Part shown: piece by piece, positions 42,752-51,780 of the stretch
Position numbering within the stretch: the first letter of the stretch is position 1
Layout of the letters: each line of letters begins with the position of its first letter
Source of the DNA: Hymenobacter sp. BT730
GTDB taxonomy: Bacteria; Bacteroidota; Bacteroidia; Cytophagales; Hymenobacteraceae
Direction of reading: 5' to 3'
Assembly: GCF_030542105.1 (NCBI RefSeq)
Contig: NZ_JAUOFB010000007.1
Coordinates: forward strand, 95,698 to 159,697
DNA length: 64,000 bases
The notes under the pieces: generated by a model
Told to the model about the DNA's origin: nothing
What the model saw: the letters and a program-made list of their open reading frames with translations, nothing else
Databases searched by the model: none
Program-made: the position numbers and the translations under genes

Positions 42752-43204
42752 CTACTGCCGGGCCAGGCTCCACAGCCGGGAGGCCGCTGCGGTAGCCAAA
42801 CCACCGATGAGGTACCACGCTATGGTCATGACCTGGGTTTGGGGAGTGCGGTTACTGGGCGCCTCTCCCAGACCCAACGGCCCAGGCAATAGTACCCCGC
42901 CTACGCCGGCTGCCAAGCCCAGGGCCGCCCCACGCCACCACACATGCGGCCCCGTACCAACCAAGCTATAATACAGCCCATTGCTCAGGACGTCTCCCGA
43001 CAGGGTCAGCCTGTACGCCGTCTTTTTATCGGGTTGCGGAGCATCGGCCTTATATAAAAGCTTCCGCAGGGCCCGCTCGCCCAGAATATCCATGCGCGGG
43101 GCATCGGCGGGGCGCAAGTGGCGCACCGTTTCATGCAGGGTATTAAGTACCAGCGCACCGACCAGGCCGCTTCCTAAAGACTGGGTAACCGAGGTGAAAT
43201 TCAT
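42752..43204 (-). CDS. Hypothetical small membrane protein
   Basis: 150 residues, family not recognised. A hydrophobic N-terminus (~8-24) with a short helix, then a polar middle with RHLRPADAPRMDILGERALRKL (quoted as RHLRPADAPRMDI and LGERALRKL), followed by Gly/Leu-rich helices (~92-112 and ~124-145). It looks like a small integral membrane protein. It is divergent from the tRNA gene and its terminator. Coding is supported by codon usage and length rather than by homology that I can name. Confidence 0.65.
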   Translation of the reverse strand: MNFTSVTQSLGSGLVGALVLNTLHETVRHLRPADAPRMDILGERALRKLLYKADAPQPDKKTAYRLTLSGDVLSNGLYYSLVGTGPHVWWRGAALGLAAGVGGVLLPGPLGLGEAPSNRTPQTQVMTIAWYLIGGLATAAASRLWSLARQ

Positions 43205-43297
43205 AGTAAGTGCGTGTTGTAGTTACCTAAGGTTTGTTTCAACGCCGCTTTTCTCCATGGGGTTAGCTACCGGTCTGCTAAAATTTTGCGCAGCGGG

Positions 43298-43329
43298 TTG
43301 CGCATTGTCTGACAGGCTCTTTATCTTTG
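43298..43329 (+). promoter_or_regulatory. Promoter of the tRNA-Thr gene
   Basis: TTG (43298-43300), a 21-base spacer and TATCTTTG (43322-43329): a full Bacteroidota promoter, 32 bases before the tRNA. Confidence 0.8.
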
Positions 43330-43361
43330 CTGCCCCTAGCGGCAATTAGCAGCAGGGAAAT

Positions 43362-43437
43362 GCCTTCTTAGCTCAGTTGGTAGAGCAGCTCATTCGTAAT
43401 GAGCAGGTCGCAGGTTCGAGTCCCGTAGAAGGCTCCA
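43362..43437 (+). tRNA. tRNA-Thr (anticodon CGT), CCA encoded
   Basis: 76 bases with CCA. Acceptor GCCTTCT / AGAAGGC (43362-43368 with 43427-43433), D-stem GCTC/GAGC, anticodon stem GCTCA/TGAGC with loop TTCGTAA (CGT reads ACG, Thr), variable AGGTC, T-stem GCAGG/CCCGT with loop TTCGAGT. The T-stem has one G-T pair and one A-C mismatch (positions 51-63 in the standard numbering). Preceded by a promoter and followed by a strong terminator. Confidence 0.95.
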
Positions 43438-43439
43438 GC

Positions 43440-43479
43440 AAAAAGCCCCCGTATGCCTTCAGGCATACGGGGGCTTTTT
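43440..43479 (+). terminator. Intrinsic terminator after the tRNA
   Basis: 18-bp perfect stem: AAAAAGCCCCCGTATGCC with its complement around a TTCA loop, ending in five T. Three bases after the tRNA CCA end. Confidence 0.92.
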
Positions 43480-43560
43480 CGTTCTTGGCTTTATGCACCA
43501 ACACAAATCCGGCCAGGTAGAAATCTACCCGGCCGGTTGCATTACTGTTTTACAGGGGCC

Positions 43561-44244
43561 TTACAGCACATTGTCATAGTCAGAGGAAGAACCAAACCGC
43601 GTGTCGGTTTCGCTGCTAGGCTTACGGAACGAGCGGTTGGTTTCCGAAGTTGACGAAGAGGAATAAGAAGACGAAGGCTTATTCCAATCGGAACGGTACG
43701 AAGACTCCGTGCGTGGAATATTGCCGGAACGATAGTCACGGGCGCGGCGTGAAGCTGAGTCCGTCACATTACTAATGCGGGAGCCCGAAGAGCGCGACGC
43801 CAGGTAGCTAATACCACCCAGTAACAACGCACCGCCTACTACTTTTTGCGTGGTGCTCAGCTTGTTAAATTGCTCAGCGGCTTTTGAGCCGATATCCTTA
43901 ATAGACTGGGGCAGTTGGTTTACAGTGTCACGCAGATTGGCTTGGCCCATCCAGGAATTGCGCGAAGAATCTTCGTTAGAACTGTTGCTGCGCTGCTGTG
44001 AGCTGCTGCCCGACTGGTTCTGACGGCCGGAAACAGAAGACTGGCTCTGGCTGCGCGTTTCGCTACCCTGGCTGGTGCTCTGGGCACCCCCGATAGAAGA
44101 CTGATCCGAGCGGGAAGAAATGTCACCGGAAGCACCGGCTGCAGGCGAATTCTGACGATTTACGCCTGATGCAGAAGACTGGGAAGATTTATTAGCAGCC
44201 GAACCGGCTGACGAAGATGAGGGATTCTTGGGGGTGTTTTCCAT
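43561..44244 (-). CDS. Ser/Gln-rich low-complexity membrane-linked protein
   Basis: 227 residues, no named family. The first ~95 residues are almost only Ser, Gln, Asn and Gly; the middle (~100-160) has an amphipathic region with TVNQLPQSIKDIGSKAAEQF and a short hydrophobic helix (~138-152, VVGGALLLGGISYLASRS); the tail (~160-227) is again Ser/Arg-rich. The pattern suits a small protein with one membrane helix between disordered arms. It probably sits in the inner membrane or is stress-linked, which is inference. The gene has no T9SS domain or signal peptide that I can see. Confidence 0.65.
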   Translation of the reverse strand: MENTPKNPSSSSAGSAANKSSQSSASGVNRQNSPAAGASGDISSRSDQSSIGGAQSTSQGSETRSQSQSSVSGRQNQSGSSSQQRSNSSNEDSSRNSWMGQANLRDTVNQLPQSIKDIGSKAAEQFNKLSTTQKVVGGALLLGGISYLASRSSGSRISNVTDSASRRARDYRSGNIPRTESSYRSDWNKPSSSYSSSSTSETNRSFRKPSSETDTRFGSSSDYDNVL

Positions 44245-44478
44245 AAGGCATATGTAGAATTAGAAGTACATTAACCTGCACCGGCAGGCGGGCCGGGCTA
44301 CCTCTCTATTCGTAAGTAATGACTTAGAGGTTACAACTTTCCCCCGCTTTTGCCATGAATCTGTACATCGGCAATAGCACAAAAAGAAGCTGAAAAGGCG
44401 TGCAAAAAGGCGGCGGTGTAGCCGCCATTTTTACCGGACCGCCGACTGCTGCAGCAGGCCTATTGCGAGCCGGAAAAT

Positions 44479-44862
44479 TTAAGAGGGCAAACTATCCGGA
44501 CCTGGGGCGCGGGCTCCCCGGTGCATCTGCGCAGGGTCGGGCAAGGGACGGCCAGCCGCGTATAAGTGCGCCTCATCGCGCCCGGCCTGCCGGGCCTCTG
44601 CCTCAAAGCGGTTAGCATAATACCCCACCCGCATCGACTCTATTAAATACTTCCACAGGAAGCCGACAAAGCCATGTTCCCGAAACTGGCGGATGTGGCA
44701 CATCTCATGCGCCACCCAGTAAGGATCCTGCAAAAACTCCTCCCGGCGGGCACCACTAAGGTGCACGGTATTGCCCAGCACCATCGCCACACTTTGGGAG
44801 CGAAGCACCAGCCGGGCAATGCGGGCAAAGGGTGAGTTTTCTAAAATGCGCGGCGTACTCAT
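44479..44862 (-). CDS. Small metallopeptidase-like protein (HExxH, DUF4157-type)
   Basis: 127 residues from the ATG at 44862; an ATG at 44913 would add 17 residues. The key feature is VAHEMCHIRQFREHG (~50-64), a zincin HExxH motif (HEMCH), with a downstream Glu in the FEAEARQAG helix that could be the third ligand. DUF4157-like minimal metallopeptidases have this core and are often linked to toxin or contractile injection loci, but none are near here. No signal peptide. The C-terminal ~25 residues are Pro/Arg-rich. A peptidase role is inferred from the motif. Confidence 0.68.
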   Translation of the reverse strand: MSTPRILENSPFARIARLVLRSQSVAMVLGNTVHLSGARREEFLQDPYWVAHEMCHIRQFREHGFVGFLWKYLIESMRVGYYANRFEAEARQAGRDEAHLYAAGRPLPDPAQMHRGARAPGPDSLPS

Positions 44863-45177
44863 GGCTACCAGAAACGGCCGGAATATACGGGGCGGGTTTG
44901 CAGGAAGTTGCATAGTCAGTCTGGATCATTCTTTTTATGCATTGTACTTAACCATGTATTTTGATTTTTTTCCAGGATTTAGCTTGGATACACTCCCTTG
45001 CTGTGCCTAGTTTTACTCAACAGGGTATTTCAGCAAAGGCTGACTTTTCTCTGGCTTACCTCTTTTTTCAACCTTTTTTACAGCTGCTTCACACCTGGTT
45101 ATTGAGTAACGAAGGAGTATGCTAAGGCCCTGGCTGGGCCGACCCACCAAAACGATTCTGCCACCACACGACGGACA
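44863..45177. other. Intergenic gap, divergent genes
   Basis: 315 bases between the HExxH gene and the NlpC/P60 gene; the two are transcribed away from each other, so both promoters must be here. It contains a T-rich part (44935-44980) with an imperfect -7-like GTATTTTG, and no ORF, RNA or repeat that I can support. Confidence 0.5.
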
Positions 45178-45783
45178 ATGAAAAACAGAATACTGTATTG
45201 CCTCGCCGCTGCCTCTCTGGCTCTATCCTTTTTCTTCGAGAAAGCACCCGTTACTGCTGCCGGCGCGCCGGTAGTAGCTGAAGCCTCTCTCTTCCCCGAA
45301 TTTCTGATTAGCGGCTCTGATGAAGCCGCTAACGACCGGGCCTCCTACCGGGACTCCGTCCTGTATCAGCACTACTCCAGCGCCTTGGGCGTGAAGCTGA
45401 GTTACACCGAGGATAAAGACCTCCTCCGTACCGTAGCCGATTGGATGGGCACTCCTTACCGCTTTGGCAGCAACACCAAGCGTGGCACCGACTGCTCCGG
45501 CTTTGTAACCCGCGTATTTAAAGAAGTTTACGGCGTAACGCTGCAGCGCAGCTCCCGCTCCATGTTTCAGAACGTGAAGCGCGTAGGCAAAGACGAAATG
45601 CAGACCGGTGACCTGGTATTCTTCCGCCGTGGCCCGGGCCAGCCCATCTACCACGTAGGTATTTACCTGAAGGATGGCAAGTTTGCCCATTCCGCTACCA
45701 ACGGTGGCGTCATGGTTAGCTCCCTGAACCAGGCCTATTATCACCGCAATTTTTATGCAGCTGGTCGCGTAGCCCAGAATTAA
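45178..45783 (+). CDS. NlpC/P60 family peptidoglycan endopeptidase
   Basis: 201 residues. A signal peptide (~1-27) is followed by a short linker (~30-75) and an NlpC/P60 domain (~80-200): [20 protein letters not shown] has the nucleophile C106, YHVGIYL gives H159, and [10 protein letters not shown] gives H171, forming the Cys-His-His triad. It cleaves gamma-D-Glu-mDAP bonds in wall peptides. No lipobox Cys is visible, so it is probably free in the periplasm. A terminator follows. Confidence 0.92.
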   Translation: MKNRILYCLAAASLALSFFFEKAPVTAAGAPVVAEASLFPEFLISGSDEAANDRASYRDSVLYQHYSSALGVKLSYTEDKDLLRTVADWMGTPYRFGSNTKRGTDCSGFVTRVFKEVYGVTLQRSSRSMFQNVKRVGKDEMQTGDLVFFRRGPGQPIYHVGIYLKDGKFAHSATNGGVMVSSLNQAYYHRNFYAAGRVAQN

Positions 45784-45805
45784 GCTTACCTGCTTTTCCT
45801 TTTCG

Positions 45806-45846
45806 CCACTGCCCTGCCTGTACTCCAGGCAGAGCAGTGGTTTTTT
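45806..45846 (+). terminator. Intrinsic terminator after the NlpC/P60 gene
   Basis: CCACTGC / GCAGTGG outer and CTGCCTG / CAGGCAG inner stems with a TTTTTT tail; 22 bases after the stop. Confidence 0.85.
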
Positions 45847-45879
45847 ATGCCTCCGGTAGCCGGAAGTGCGCAGGCCAAC

Positions 45880-45887
45880 TATTTTTG
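45880..45887 (+). promoter_or_regulatory. Predicted promoter -7 element for the YkvA-like gene
   Basis: TATTTTTG, a perfect TAnnTTTG, 72 bases before the ATG at 45960. No clear -33 TTG. Confidence 0.45.
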
Positions 45888-45959
45888 GGCCCGCGCAGTA
45901 TAGAATATCCTCCTGGCTTCATTCCGAGCCCTCCCTTCACATTCCAACCTTTCTTTTCC

Positions 45960-46658
45960 ATGGATACTCAACCTCCCAAAGGCGAACAGGTAAGCTCCTC
46001 ACCCTTTTTTAAACGGGCCCTTCGCACGGCCGAAGAATACGTTCAGAAACCTACCCGCATCAAGCAATTACTGAATGATGCTTACCAGAAAGCCAGCGAC
46101 AAAAAAGACGTAGGTACCCTGGCGCACGAGGCCTGGGAAGGGCTGCAGCGGATGTTCCGGCTGGTGCGTGCCGCAGCCAGCGGTGAGTACAAAGGTCTGC
46201 CCACACCTACTATTGTGGCGGCGGTAGCTGTGCTGCTGTATTTCCTGAGCCCCATTGATCTGATTCCTGATTTTATTCCGGTGCTGGGACTGCTAGACGA
46301 CGTAGCCCTGGTCGCCTGGTTTACCTCTACCCTGAAAGATGAGATGGACAAGTTTGAGGAATGGGAAAGGACCCAGGCTGTCGTAGTCTCCAGCCCTTCT
46401 GCTTCCGCAACTGCTACGCATGTAAACGCCACGGAGCAGCGCCCCGAGCAAACGGCTCCTGCTAAAGCAAATGCCTCCGCTACGCCTGAAGCTGAATCAG
46501 CCAAGAAAGCGGGTGTCGACCCAGTGTATACGGAGAAAAGCCCCGCTCAAACCGCTGCTAAGCCGCACGCTGATATTGCGGCCAATACCACCGACAGCAG
46601 CCGGGAACCAAACACTTCCTCTAATGCCAATGGCGACACTGGCGGCAACGTCCGTTAG
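45960..46658 (+). CDS. YkvA family (DUF1232) membrane protein
   Basis: 232 residues from the ATG at 45960; an open frame from 45837 runs through the upstream terminator and promoter and is rejected. The DUF1232 core (~80-130) reads [22 protein letters not shown], quoted as [13 protein letters not shown] and IPVLGLLDD, with a hydrophobic helix in front. The C-terminal ~85 residues are a Ser/Ala/Thr/Glu low-complexity tail that the usual ~130-residue family members lack. The function is unknown; family members occur in bacterial membranes and some are linked to stress. A bidirectional terminator follows. Confidence 0.82.
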   Translation: MDTQPPKGEQVSSSPFFKRALRTAEEYVQKPTRIKQLLNDAYQKASDKKDVGTLAHEAWEGLQRMFRLVRAAASGEYKGLPTPTIVAAVAVLLYFLSPIDLIPDFIPVLGLLDDVALVAWFTSTLKDEMDKFEEWERTQAVVVSSPSASATATHVNATEQRPEQTAPAKANASATPEAESAKKAGVDPVYTEKSPAQTAAKPHADIAANTTDSSREPNTSSNANGDTGGNVR

Positions 46659-46676
46659 CCTTTCATAACAAGACAC

Positions 46677-46714
46677 AAAAAAGCCCGGCACCAAATGGTG
46701 TCGGGCTTTTTTTA
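46677..46714. terminator. Bidirectional intrinsic terminator
   Basis: AAGCCCGGCACC / GGTGTCGGGCTT with an AAAT loop and A/T runs on both sides, between the YkvA-like gene and the converging efflux operon. Confidence 0.9.
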
Positions 46715-46731
46715 TTGCCTCCGGGCAGCTG

Positions 46732-46998
46732 CTAAGCCGCGGCTTCGGGCGTATGGGTGGCTACGTAGTTCACAAAATCTCCTACGGTGCTGATAGGCAC
46801 CTCATCTGGGATAATGATATGGAAGCTACGCTCCAGTTCCAGAATGATGTCTACGACATCCACGGTATCGAAGCCCAGTTCGCGGCTGAGGTTGCTGGAA
46901 ATACGCAGGCGCGAAGGTTTAATGGCTTTGCGCTTGCTAATGATGCGCACCACTTGCTGAGCAATGGCACGGGAGGAAGGGTTCGTCGAGGCAATCAT
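46732..46998 (-). CDS. Acyl carrier-like protein lacking the phosphopantetheine Ser
   Basis: 88 residues with the acyl carrier fold: helix 1 (~8-24), loop with SSNLSRELGFD (~35-44), helix 2 starting at the usual prosthetic site, then IILELERSFHIIIPDEVPIS (~51-70) and a final helix TVGDFVNYVATH. At the attachment position, where active carriers have Asp-Ser-Leu, this protein reads D44-T45-V46, so the Ser that receives 4'-phosphopantetheine is Thr. The codon is ACC on the minus strand. It starts 29 bases after the stop of the RND permease gene and probably lies in that operon. It may be an inactive or diverged carrier; normal loading is unlikely but not excluded. Confidence 0.8.
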   Translation of the reverse strand: MIASTNPSSRAIAQQVVRIISKRKAIKPSRLRISSNLSRELGFDTVDVVDIILELERSFHIIIPDEVPISTVGDFVNYVATHTPEAAA

Positions 46999-47027
46999 AA
47001 GGGGACGACGTTCAGAAAACTAGAGAG

Positions 47028-50000
47028 TTAGTAGTTGGCGAATACCGGTGGAGTAGCCGCCTCAATTTCTTCGGCATCAGCGCTTTCTACAGCGCCGGGG
47101 CCGTCTGCCGGCCGGCCGGTTACCTTTTCGCGGATTTTTTCATTGAGCAGATACATAACCGGGACTACCACCAGGGTAATGATAGTTGCAAACGACAACC
47201 CGAAAATGATAGTCCAGGCCAGCGGCCCCCAGAACACCACTGATTCACCACCGATGAAGAAGTGCGGGTTGCCGGAGTTGAACAGCTCGTAGAAGTCAAT
47301 ATTCAGGCCAATAGCCAGCGGAATCAGACCCAGAATGGCGGCCGTGGCCGTCAGGATAACCGGGTTCAGACGCGTCCGACCGGCCAGGATGATGGCCTCG
47401 CGCAGGGGCATTCCCTGGGTACGGAGCATGTCGGTGAATTCTACCAGCAGAATGCCGTTTTTCACCACAATACCGGCCAGGGCAATGATGCCCACACCCG
47501 TCATCACAATACTGATATTCATGCCCGTAATGGCCAGGCCCAGCAGCACCCCGATGATGGAGAAGATTACTTCCGTGAGAATAATGAGCGGCTTGCTGAA
47601 GGAGTTGAACTGTGTTACCAGAATCAGGAAGATAAGACCAATGGCACCCAGACCGGCCAAGGGCAGGAAGTCTGAGGTTTCTTTCTGATTTTCCTGCGCG
47701 CCACCCATCTTAATTGTGTAGCCGGGCGGCGTGGGGAAGGCCTTCAGCGCTTGCTGAATGTTGGCTACCACATCCGGGCCGGTAAAGCCGTTCAGCACGT
47801 TAGAGGAAATGGTAATCACGCGCTTCACGTCTTTGCGCTTGATGCCGCCATAGGTGGTGCCGTAGGTGACATCAGCTACCGCGCTGATGGGCACCTGGCG
47901 CACCTGGCCAGTGGCGTCGCGGAACGTGAGCGGCGCATTCACAATGGCATTCACGTCCTCGCGGTATGGCTTGGCATAGCGCACCTGAATAGGGTACTCA
48001 TCATCCGGCGTCTTGAATTTGCTGGCTTCCGTGCCGTAGATAGACGTTCGCACTTCCATGCCAATCTGGGCGGTGCTGATGCCTTCTCGGTTGGCGCGGG
48101 TCCGGTCGATGTTCACGGCAATTTCCGGGTTTCGGTCTTCCAGGTTGGAGCGCAGCTGCTCCACACCGCCAATGTTCTTCGCGTTGATATAGCGAATCAC
48201 TTCCTTTGACAGCGCAGCCAGCTTCACGTAGTCGTCGCCGGCTACTTCAATGGCAATTTCCTTACCTGTAGGTGGGCCGCTGGCTTCCTGATCTACCGCT
48301 ACCTCAGCGCCGGGAATGCCTTTTACCACTTCCCGGATTTTATCCATGTAAGTGCTGGTGGCGGGTCCTTTTCGCTCGCTGAGCTCTTTGAAAGCCACAC
48401 CCACTTTGCCCAGGTGCGACTGCGACACGCCGGAGGCGGTAGCTTCGCCCGGGTCACCGGCCCCGATAGCCACGTTGGTAATCACCGATTCCACGTCCGG
48501 GTTGTTGCGACCAATAACGCCGTAAATGCGGTTTTCCAGCACTTTGGTTACCGAGTCGGTAATCTCCACGCGGGTGCCTACCGGCATTTTCAGGTAGGTA
48601 TACACAAACTTGGGGTCACCCTTCGGGAAGAAGGCTACTTTGGGCTGGCGGATGCGGACTGCCATAATAGACAGGAAGAACAGCAACACCATGCCCACCA
48701 TGATGCCAATTGGGCGCCCGAAGGTTTGCCAGAAGGCTATGAACCTACTTAAAAATGAAGAATCCTGCGCCGGCACCGGGTGACCAATGGCCCACCGCAC
48801 CAGACTGGCATAGCCATTCTGGAAGCGCGGCAGCGCCCGGGTCTGGAACCAGGCAATCATCTTCACAAATACAAATTTGTTGAGGAAGATGAAAAGGATA
48901 ATTGTCAGCGTCAGGTTACCAACGAAGGATGAGCCAAATGAGTAGCCCAGCACTGCTACCAGCGCCAGTCCACCCATAGCCAGCAGAAAATTCCGGCTCA
49001 TCTTTGGCTGATTGTCCTCCGCGTGGTGGTTTTCGCGCTCCATAAAACTCACGGCAAATACCGGGTTCATGATGAAGGCTACTACCAACGATGACATCAG
49101 CGTAAGAATCAGGGTAACGGGCAGGTAATACATGAACGAGCCCACAATGCCAGGCCAGAACAGCAGCGGCACGAAGGGCGCAACTGTAGTCAGGGTACCA
49201 GCCAGTACGGGCACGAATACCTCACCGGCCGCAAACTTGGCCGCACGGGGCGTATCCAGGTTCGGGTGCTCGTGCAGCAGGCGGTGAGTGTTTTCGATGA
49301 CCACAATGGCATCATCCACTACAATACCCAGGGCCAGCAGGAAGGCGAACAGCACAATCATGTTCAGCGAGAAGCCGAAGATGGGGATGAGCAGGAACGC
49401 CAGGAACATAGAAATCGGCACCGAGAGGCCCACGAACAAGGCGTTGGTGGTACCCATGAAGAACATCAGAATCAGCGTTACCAGCAGGAAGCCAATGATG
49501 ATGGTGTTGATCAGGTCGTGGAGGGTAACGCGGGTGTCGTTGGAAGTGTCACCGGTTACGGTGATGGTCAGTTCCTTGGGGAGGCTGGCTTTCGACTCTT
49601 CAATGATCTGCTTGATCTTGTCGGAGGCATCAATCAGGTTTTCGCCCTGGCGCTTTACTACGTTCAGGCTGATGCTGGGCTTGCCGTCGAGGCGGGCGTA
49701 GCTTTCGCGGTCCTTGAAAGCATCTTCCACGGTGGCAATGTCGCCGAGACGCACGGCGGCGCCGTTCAGGTTTTTCACCTGAATATCAGCAATATCGGAA
49801 GCCTTGGTGTACTGACCGGCCACGCGCACGGCGCGCTTCTGGTTGCCTACATCAATAGAGCCCCCGGAAATGGTGATGTTCTCGCTGGCAATGGCGCGCT
49901 GGATATCCGAGAAGCCCAGGCGCGAGGCGCGCAGCTTGTTCAGGTCCACGTCCACGTTTACCTGCTGCTCCAGGGCACCAATGATGTCTACACGGGTAAT

Positions 50001-50528
50001 TTCGGGCAGGGCCTCAATCTTATCCTGGAAGTCGTCGGCGTACTTTTTCAGCTGGCTCACGGGCAGGTTGCCGGCCAGGTTGATGTTCATGATAGGCAGC
50101 TCGGAGAGGTTAATCTCCTGCACGGTGGGTGGCGTGGGCAGGTCGTTGGGCAGGTCACTGCTGGCCTTGTCCACGGCGTCCTTGATAAGCTGCTTGGCAT
50201 ACTGCACGTCCACGCCCGAGTCGAACTCCACGTCCACGATGCAATAGTCCTGGTTAGAAGTAGAGCTGATCTTCTTCACCCCGTTCACGCTCTTGATTTC
50301 CTTCTCAAGCTGGCGCGTGACCAGGTTCTCGATGTCCGTGGGCGAGGTACCGGGATACACCGTGGCCACGATGATGCGAGGAATTACGATATCGGGGAAT
50401 TTCTCCTTGCCCAGCTTGATGTAGGCGAAGATACCCGCGATACAGAGTATCACCGTGATGATGTAAATACTGGTTTTGTTATTGATGGACCAACTGGTGG
50501 GTCCAAACTCTTTTTCAACGTCCTGCAT
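47028..50528 (-). CDS. RND efflux pump inner-membrane permease
   Basis: 1166 residues, a complete HAE1/AcrB-type pump. Twelve membrane helices are expected; the first follows residue ~18 (TSIYIITVILCIAGIFAYI). Periplasmic porter motifs include YPGTSPTDIENLVTRQLEKE, SNQDYCIVDVEF and LPEITRVDIIGALEQQVNVD (residues ~170-190). The proton-relay Asp pair typical of helix 4 appears in FLLALGIVVDDAIVVIENTH, quoted as FLLALGIVVDDAIVV and IENTH. Second-half conservation includes GGIKRKDVKRVITISSNVLN and MPLREAIILAGRTRLNPVIL. It pumps drugs or lipids out of the cell with an adaptor and a TolC channel, both encoded just upstream. Confidence 0.94.
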   Translation of the reverse strand: MQDVEKEFGPTSWSINNKTSIYIITVILCIAGIFAYIKLGKEKFPDIVIPRIIVATVYPGTSPTDIENLVTRQLEKEIKSVNGVKKISSTSNQDYCIVDVEFDSGVDVQYAKQLIKDAVDKASSDLPNDLPTPPTVQEINLSELPIMNINLAGNLPVSQLKKYADDFQDKIEALPEITRVDIIGALEQQVNVDVDLNKLRASRLGFSDIQRAIASENITISGGSIDVGNQKRAVRVAGQYTKASDIADIQVKNLNGAAVRLGDIATVEDAFKDRESYARLDGKPSISLNVVKRQGENLIDASDKIKQIIEESKASLPKELTITVTGDTSNDTRVTLHDLINTIIIGFLLVTLILMFFMGTTNALFVGLSVPISMFLAFLLIPIFGFSLNMIVLFAFLLALGIVVDDAIVVIENTHRLLHEHPNLDTPRAAKFAAGEVFVPVLAGTLTTVAPFVPLLFWPGIVGSFMYYLPVTLILTLMSSLVVAFIMNPVFAVSFMERENHHAEDNQPKMSRNFLLAMGGLALVAVLGYSFGSSFVGNLTLTIILFIFLNKFVFVKMIAWFQTRALPRFQNGYASLVRWAIGHPVPAQDSSFLSRFIAFWQTFGRPIGIMVGMVLLFFLSIMAVRIRQPKVAFFPKGDPKFVYTYLKMPVGTRVEITDSVTKVLENRIYGVIGRNNPDVESVITNVAIGAGDPGEATASGVSQSHLGKVGVAFKELSERKGPATSTYMDKIREVVKGIPGAEVAVDQEASGPPTGKEIAIEVAGDDYVKLAALSKEVIRYINAKNIGGVEQLRSNLEDRNPEIAVNIDRTRANREGISTAQIGMEVRTSIYGTEASKFKTPDDEYPIQVRYAKPYREDVNAIVNAPLTFRDATGQVRQVPISAVADVTYGTTYGGIKRKDVKRVITISSNVLNGFTGPDVVANIQQALKAFPTPPGYTIKMGGAQENQKETSDFLPLAGLGAIGLIFLILVTQFNSFSKPLIILTEVIFSIIGVLLGLAITGMNISIVMTGVGIIALAGIVVKNGILLVEFTDMLRTQGMPLREAIILAGRTRLNPVILTATAAILGLIPLAIGLNIDFYELFNSGNPHFFIGGESVVFWGPLAWTIIFGLSFATIITLVVVPVMYLLNEKIREKVTGRPADGPGAVESADAEEIEAATPPVFANY

Positions 50529-50591
50529 AATATGGTCTTTGCGGGGTGGACGATACTCACCGGCTCAACTGGGGCCAGGAGTGATATTTCT

Positions 50592-51743
50592 TTATAGACT
50601 AACCGTCTGTCCTTCGTTCAGATTCTGATACCCGGCCGAAATCACCTGATCATTGGCTTTCAGGCCGCTGGTGATTTCTACTTTCCCGTTGTAGGTGTTC
50701 CCGGTCTGGATAATGCGCTTGGCCGCCACTTTCTGATTGCCTTTCTGCTCCACTACCAGCACGTAGCTGTTTTGTTCGTCCTTCTGCACCAGATCAACGG
50801 GCAGCACGGTGGCGTTACTTTGCGCGTAGTTCTGGATGCGCACCGTGGCTACCATGTTGGGGCGTAGCTGAGCGGCTTTGCTGCCCACAGCCCGCAGCTC
50901 TACCGCAAACGTGCGGCTGGTGGGGTTAATGGTGCGGCTCACCGTGCGCACGGTGGAGGTAATTTCTTCGTTGCCGAGGTCCGGAATGGTGACCAGGGCC
51001 TGGTCACCGGCCTTGATGCGGCTGGCATAAGCTTCTGAGACATCAGCTACAATCTTGCCGCCGCTGCTGCTTACCAGGCGCACCACCGGCACGCCGGGGT
51101 TGCCCATCTCACCTACTTTGGCGGGCACCTCATCTACGGTACCGCTGAAGGGGGCCACTACGTTGTACATAGCGCGCTGGCGCTGCTGGGTAGCCAGGCT
51201 GCGCTGCAGGGCATCATAGTTATTCTTGGCTTGCAGGTACTGAATTTCGGTGCCAATCTGCTGTTTCCAGAGACGCTCCTGCTTCTGATATACCGTGCGG
51301 GCCAGGTCCAGGCGGGTACGCAGCTCGGCAATGCCGGATTCCAGTACAGCGGCATCCTGGGTGGCCAGTACCTGACCTTTGCTTACCCGGTCGCCGCGCT
51401 GCACGCGGATGTTGGTAATCATGGCCGGTACGCGGGGCGACACGTTGGCATTTTCATCAAAATCTACCCGACCCTGTACTTCCAGGTAGCTTTTGAAGCT
51501 TTCAGGTTTTACGTTGATAACCGATACGGGCGTAGCCTGAATGGTAGCCACGGCGGGCTTACCGGTTTTGGCTTCCAGATCAGCAATTTTGGCGGCGTTG
51601 GCGGCTTGCTCTTTTTTCAGTTCGGCCAGCTCAGCCGCGGGGTCTTTTTTGCCGCCGCAGGAAGAAGCCAGCAGGGCGAGGGCCAGGACGGCCGCCGAAG
51701 TAGTATTGGTAAAGTTCATGAGGGAAAAGCGGTTCGCTTTCAT
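50592..51743 (-). CDS. RND efflux periplasmic adaptor (membrane fusion protein)
   Basis: 383 residues from the ATG at 51743, which keeps Lys and Arg in the signal n-region; an ATG at 51719 is the alternative. A lipoprotein signal ends in LLASSC (Cys ~29). Coiled-coil hairpin (~110-165) inside a lipoyl half-domain ([20 protein letters not shown], then [19 protein letters not shown]), followed by beta-barrel and membrane-proximal domains. It joins the inner-membrane RND pump to the TolC channel. It lies between tolC (38 bases upstream) and the pump gene (63 bases downstream) on the same strand, a typical operon order. Confidence 0.93.
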   Translation of the reverse strand: MKANRFSLMNFTNTTSAAVLALALLASSCGGKKDPAAELAELKKEQAANAAKIADLEAKTGKPAVATIQATPVSVINVKPESFKSYLEVQGRVDFDENANVSPRVPAMITNIRVQRGDRVSKGQVLATQDAAVLESGIAELRTRLDLARTVYQKQERLWKQQIGTEIQYLQAKNNYDALQRSLATQQRQRAMYNVVAPFSGTVDEVPAKVGEMGNPGVPVVRLVSSSGGKIVADVSEAYASRIKAGDQALVTIPDLGNEEITSTVRTVSRTINPTSRTFAVELRAVGSKAAQLRPNMVATVRIQNYAQSNATVLPVDLVQKDEQNSYVLVVEQKGNQKVAAKRIIQTGNTYNGKVEITSGLKANDQVISAGYQNLNEGQTVSL

Positions 51744-51780
51744 CAGAGGACGGGAGTTTATAGTGGGTGCCAGCGGCTGC

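Noticed and set aside
46732..46998. Fatty-acid or polyketide synthesis locus around the acyl carrier-like gene
   Set aside because: No ketosynthase, acyltransferase or phosphopantetheinyl transferase lies nearby, and the cofactor Ser is missing.
49266..50597. Long plus-strand open frame of 443 codons
   Set aside because: It lies wholly opposite the RND permease, has a composition rich in Gly, His and Gln without any domain, and has no promoter. It is a shadow of the GC-rich coding strand.
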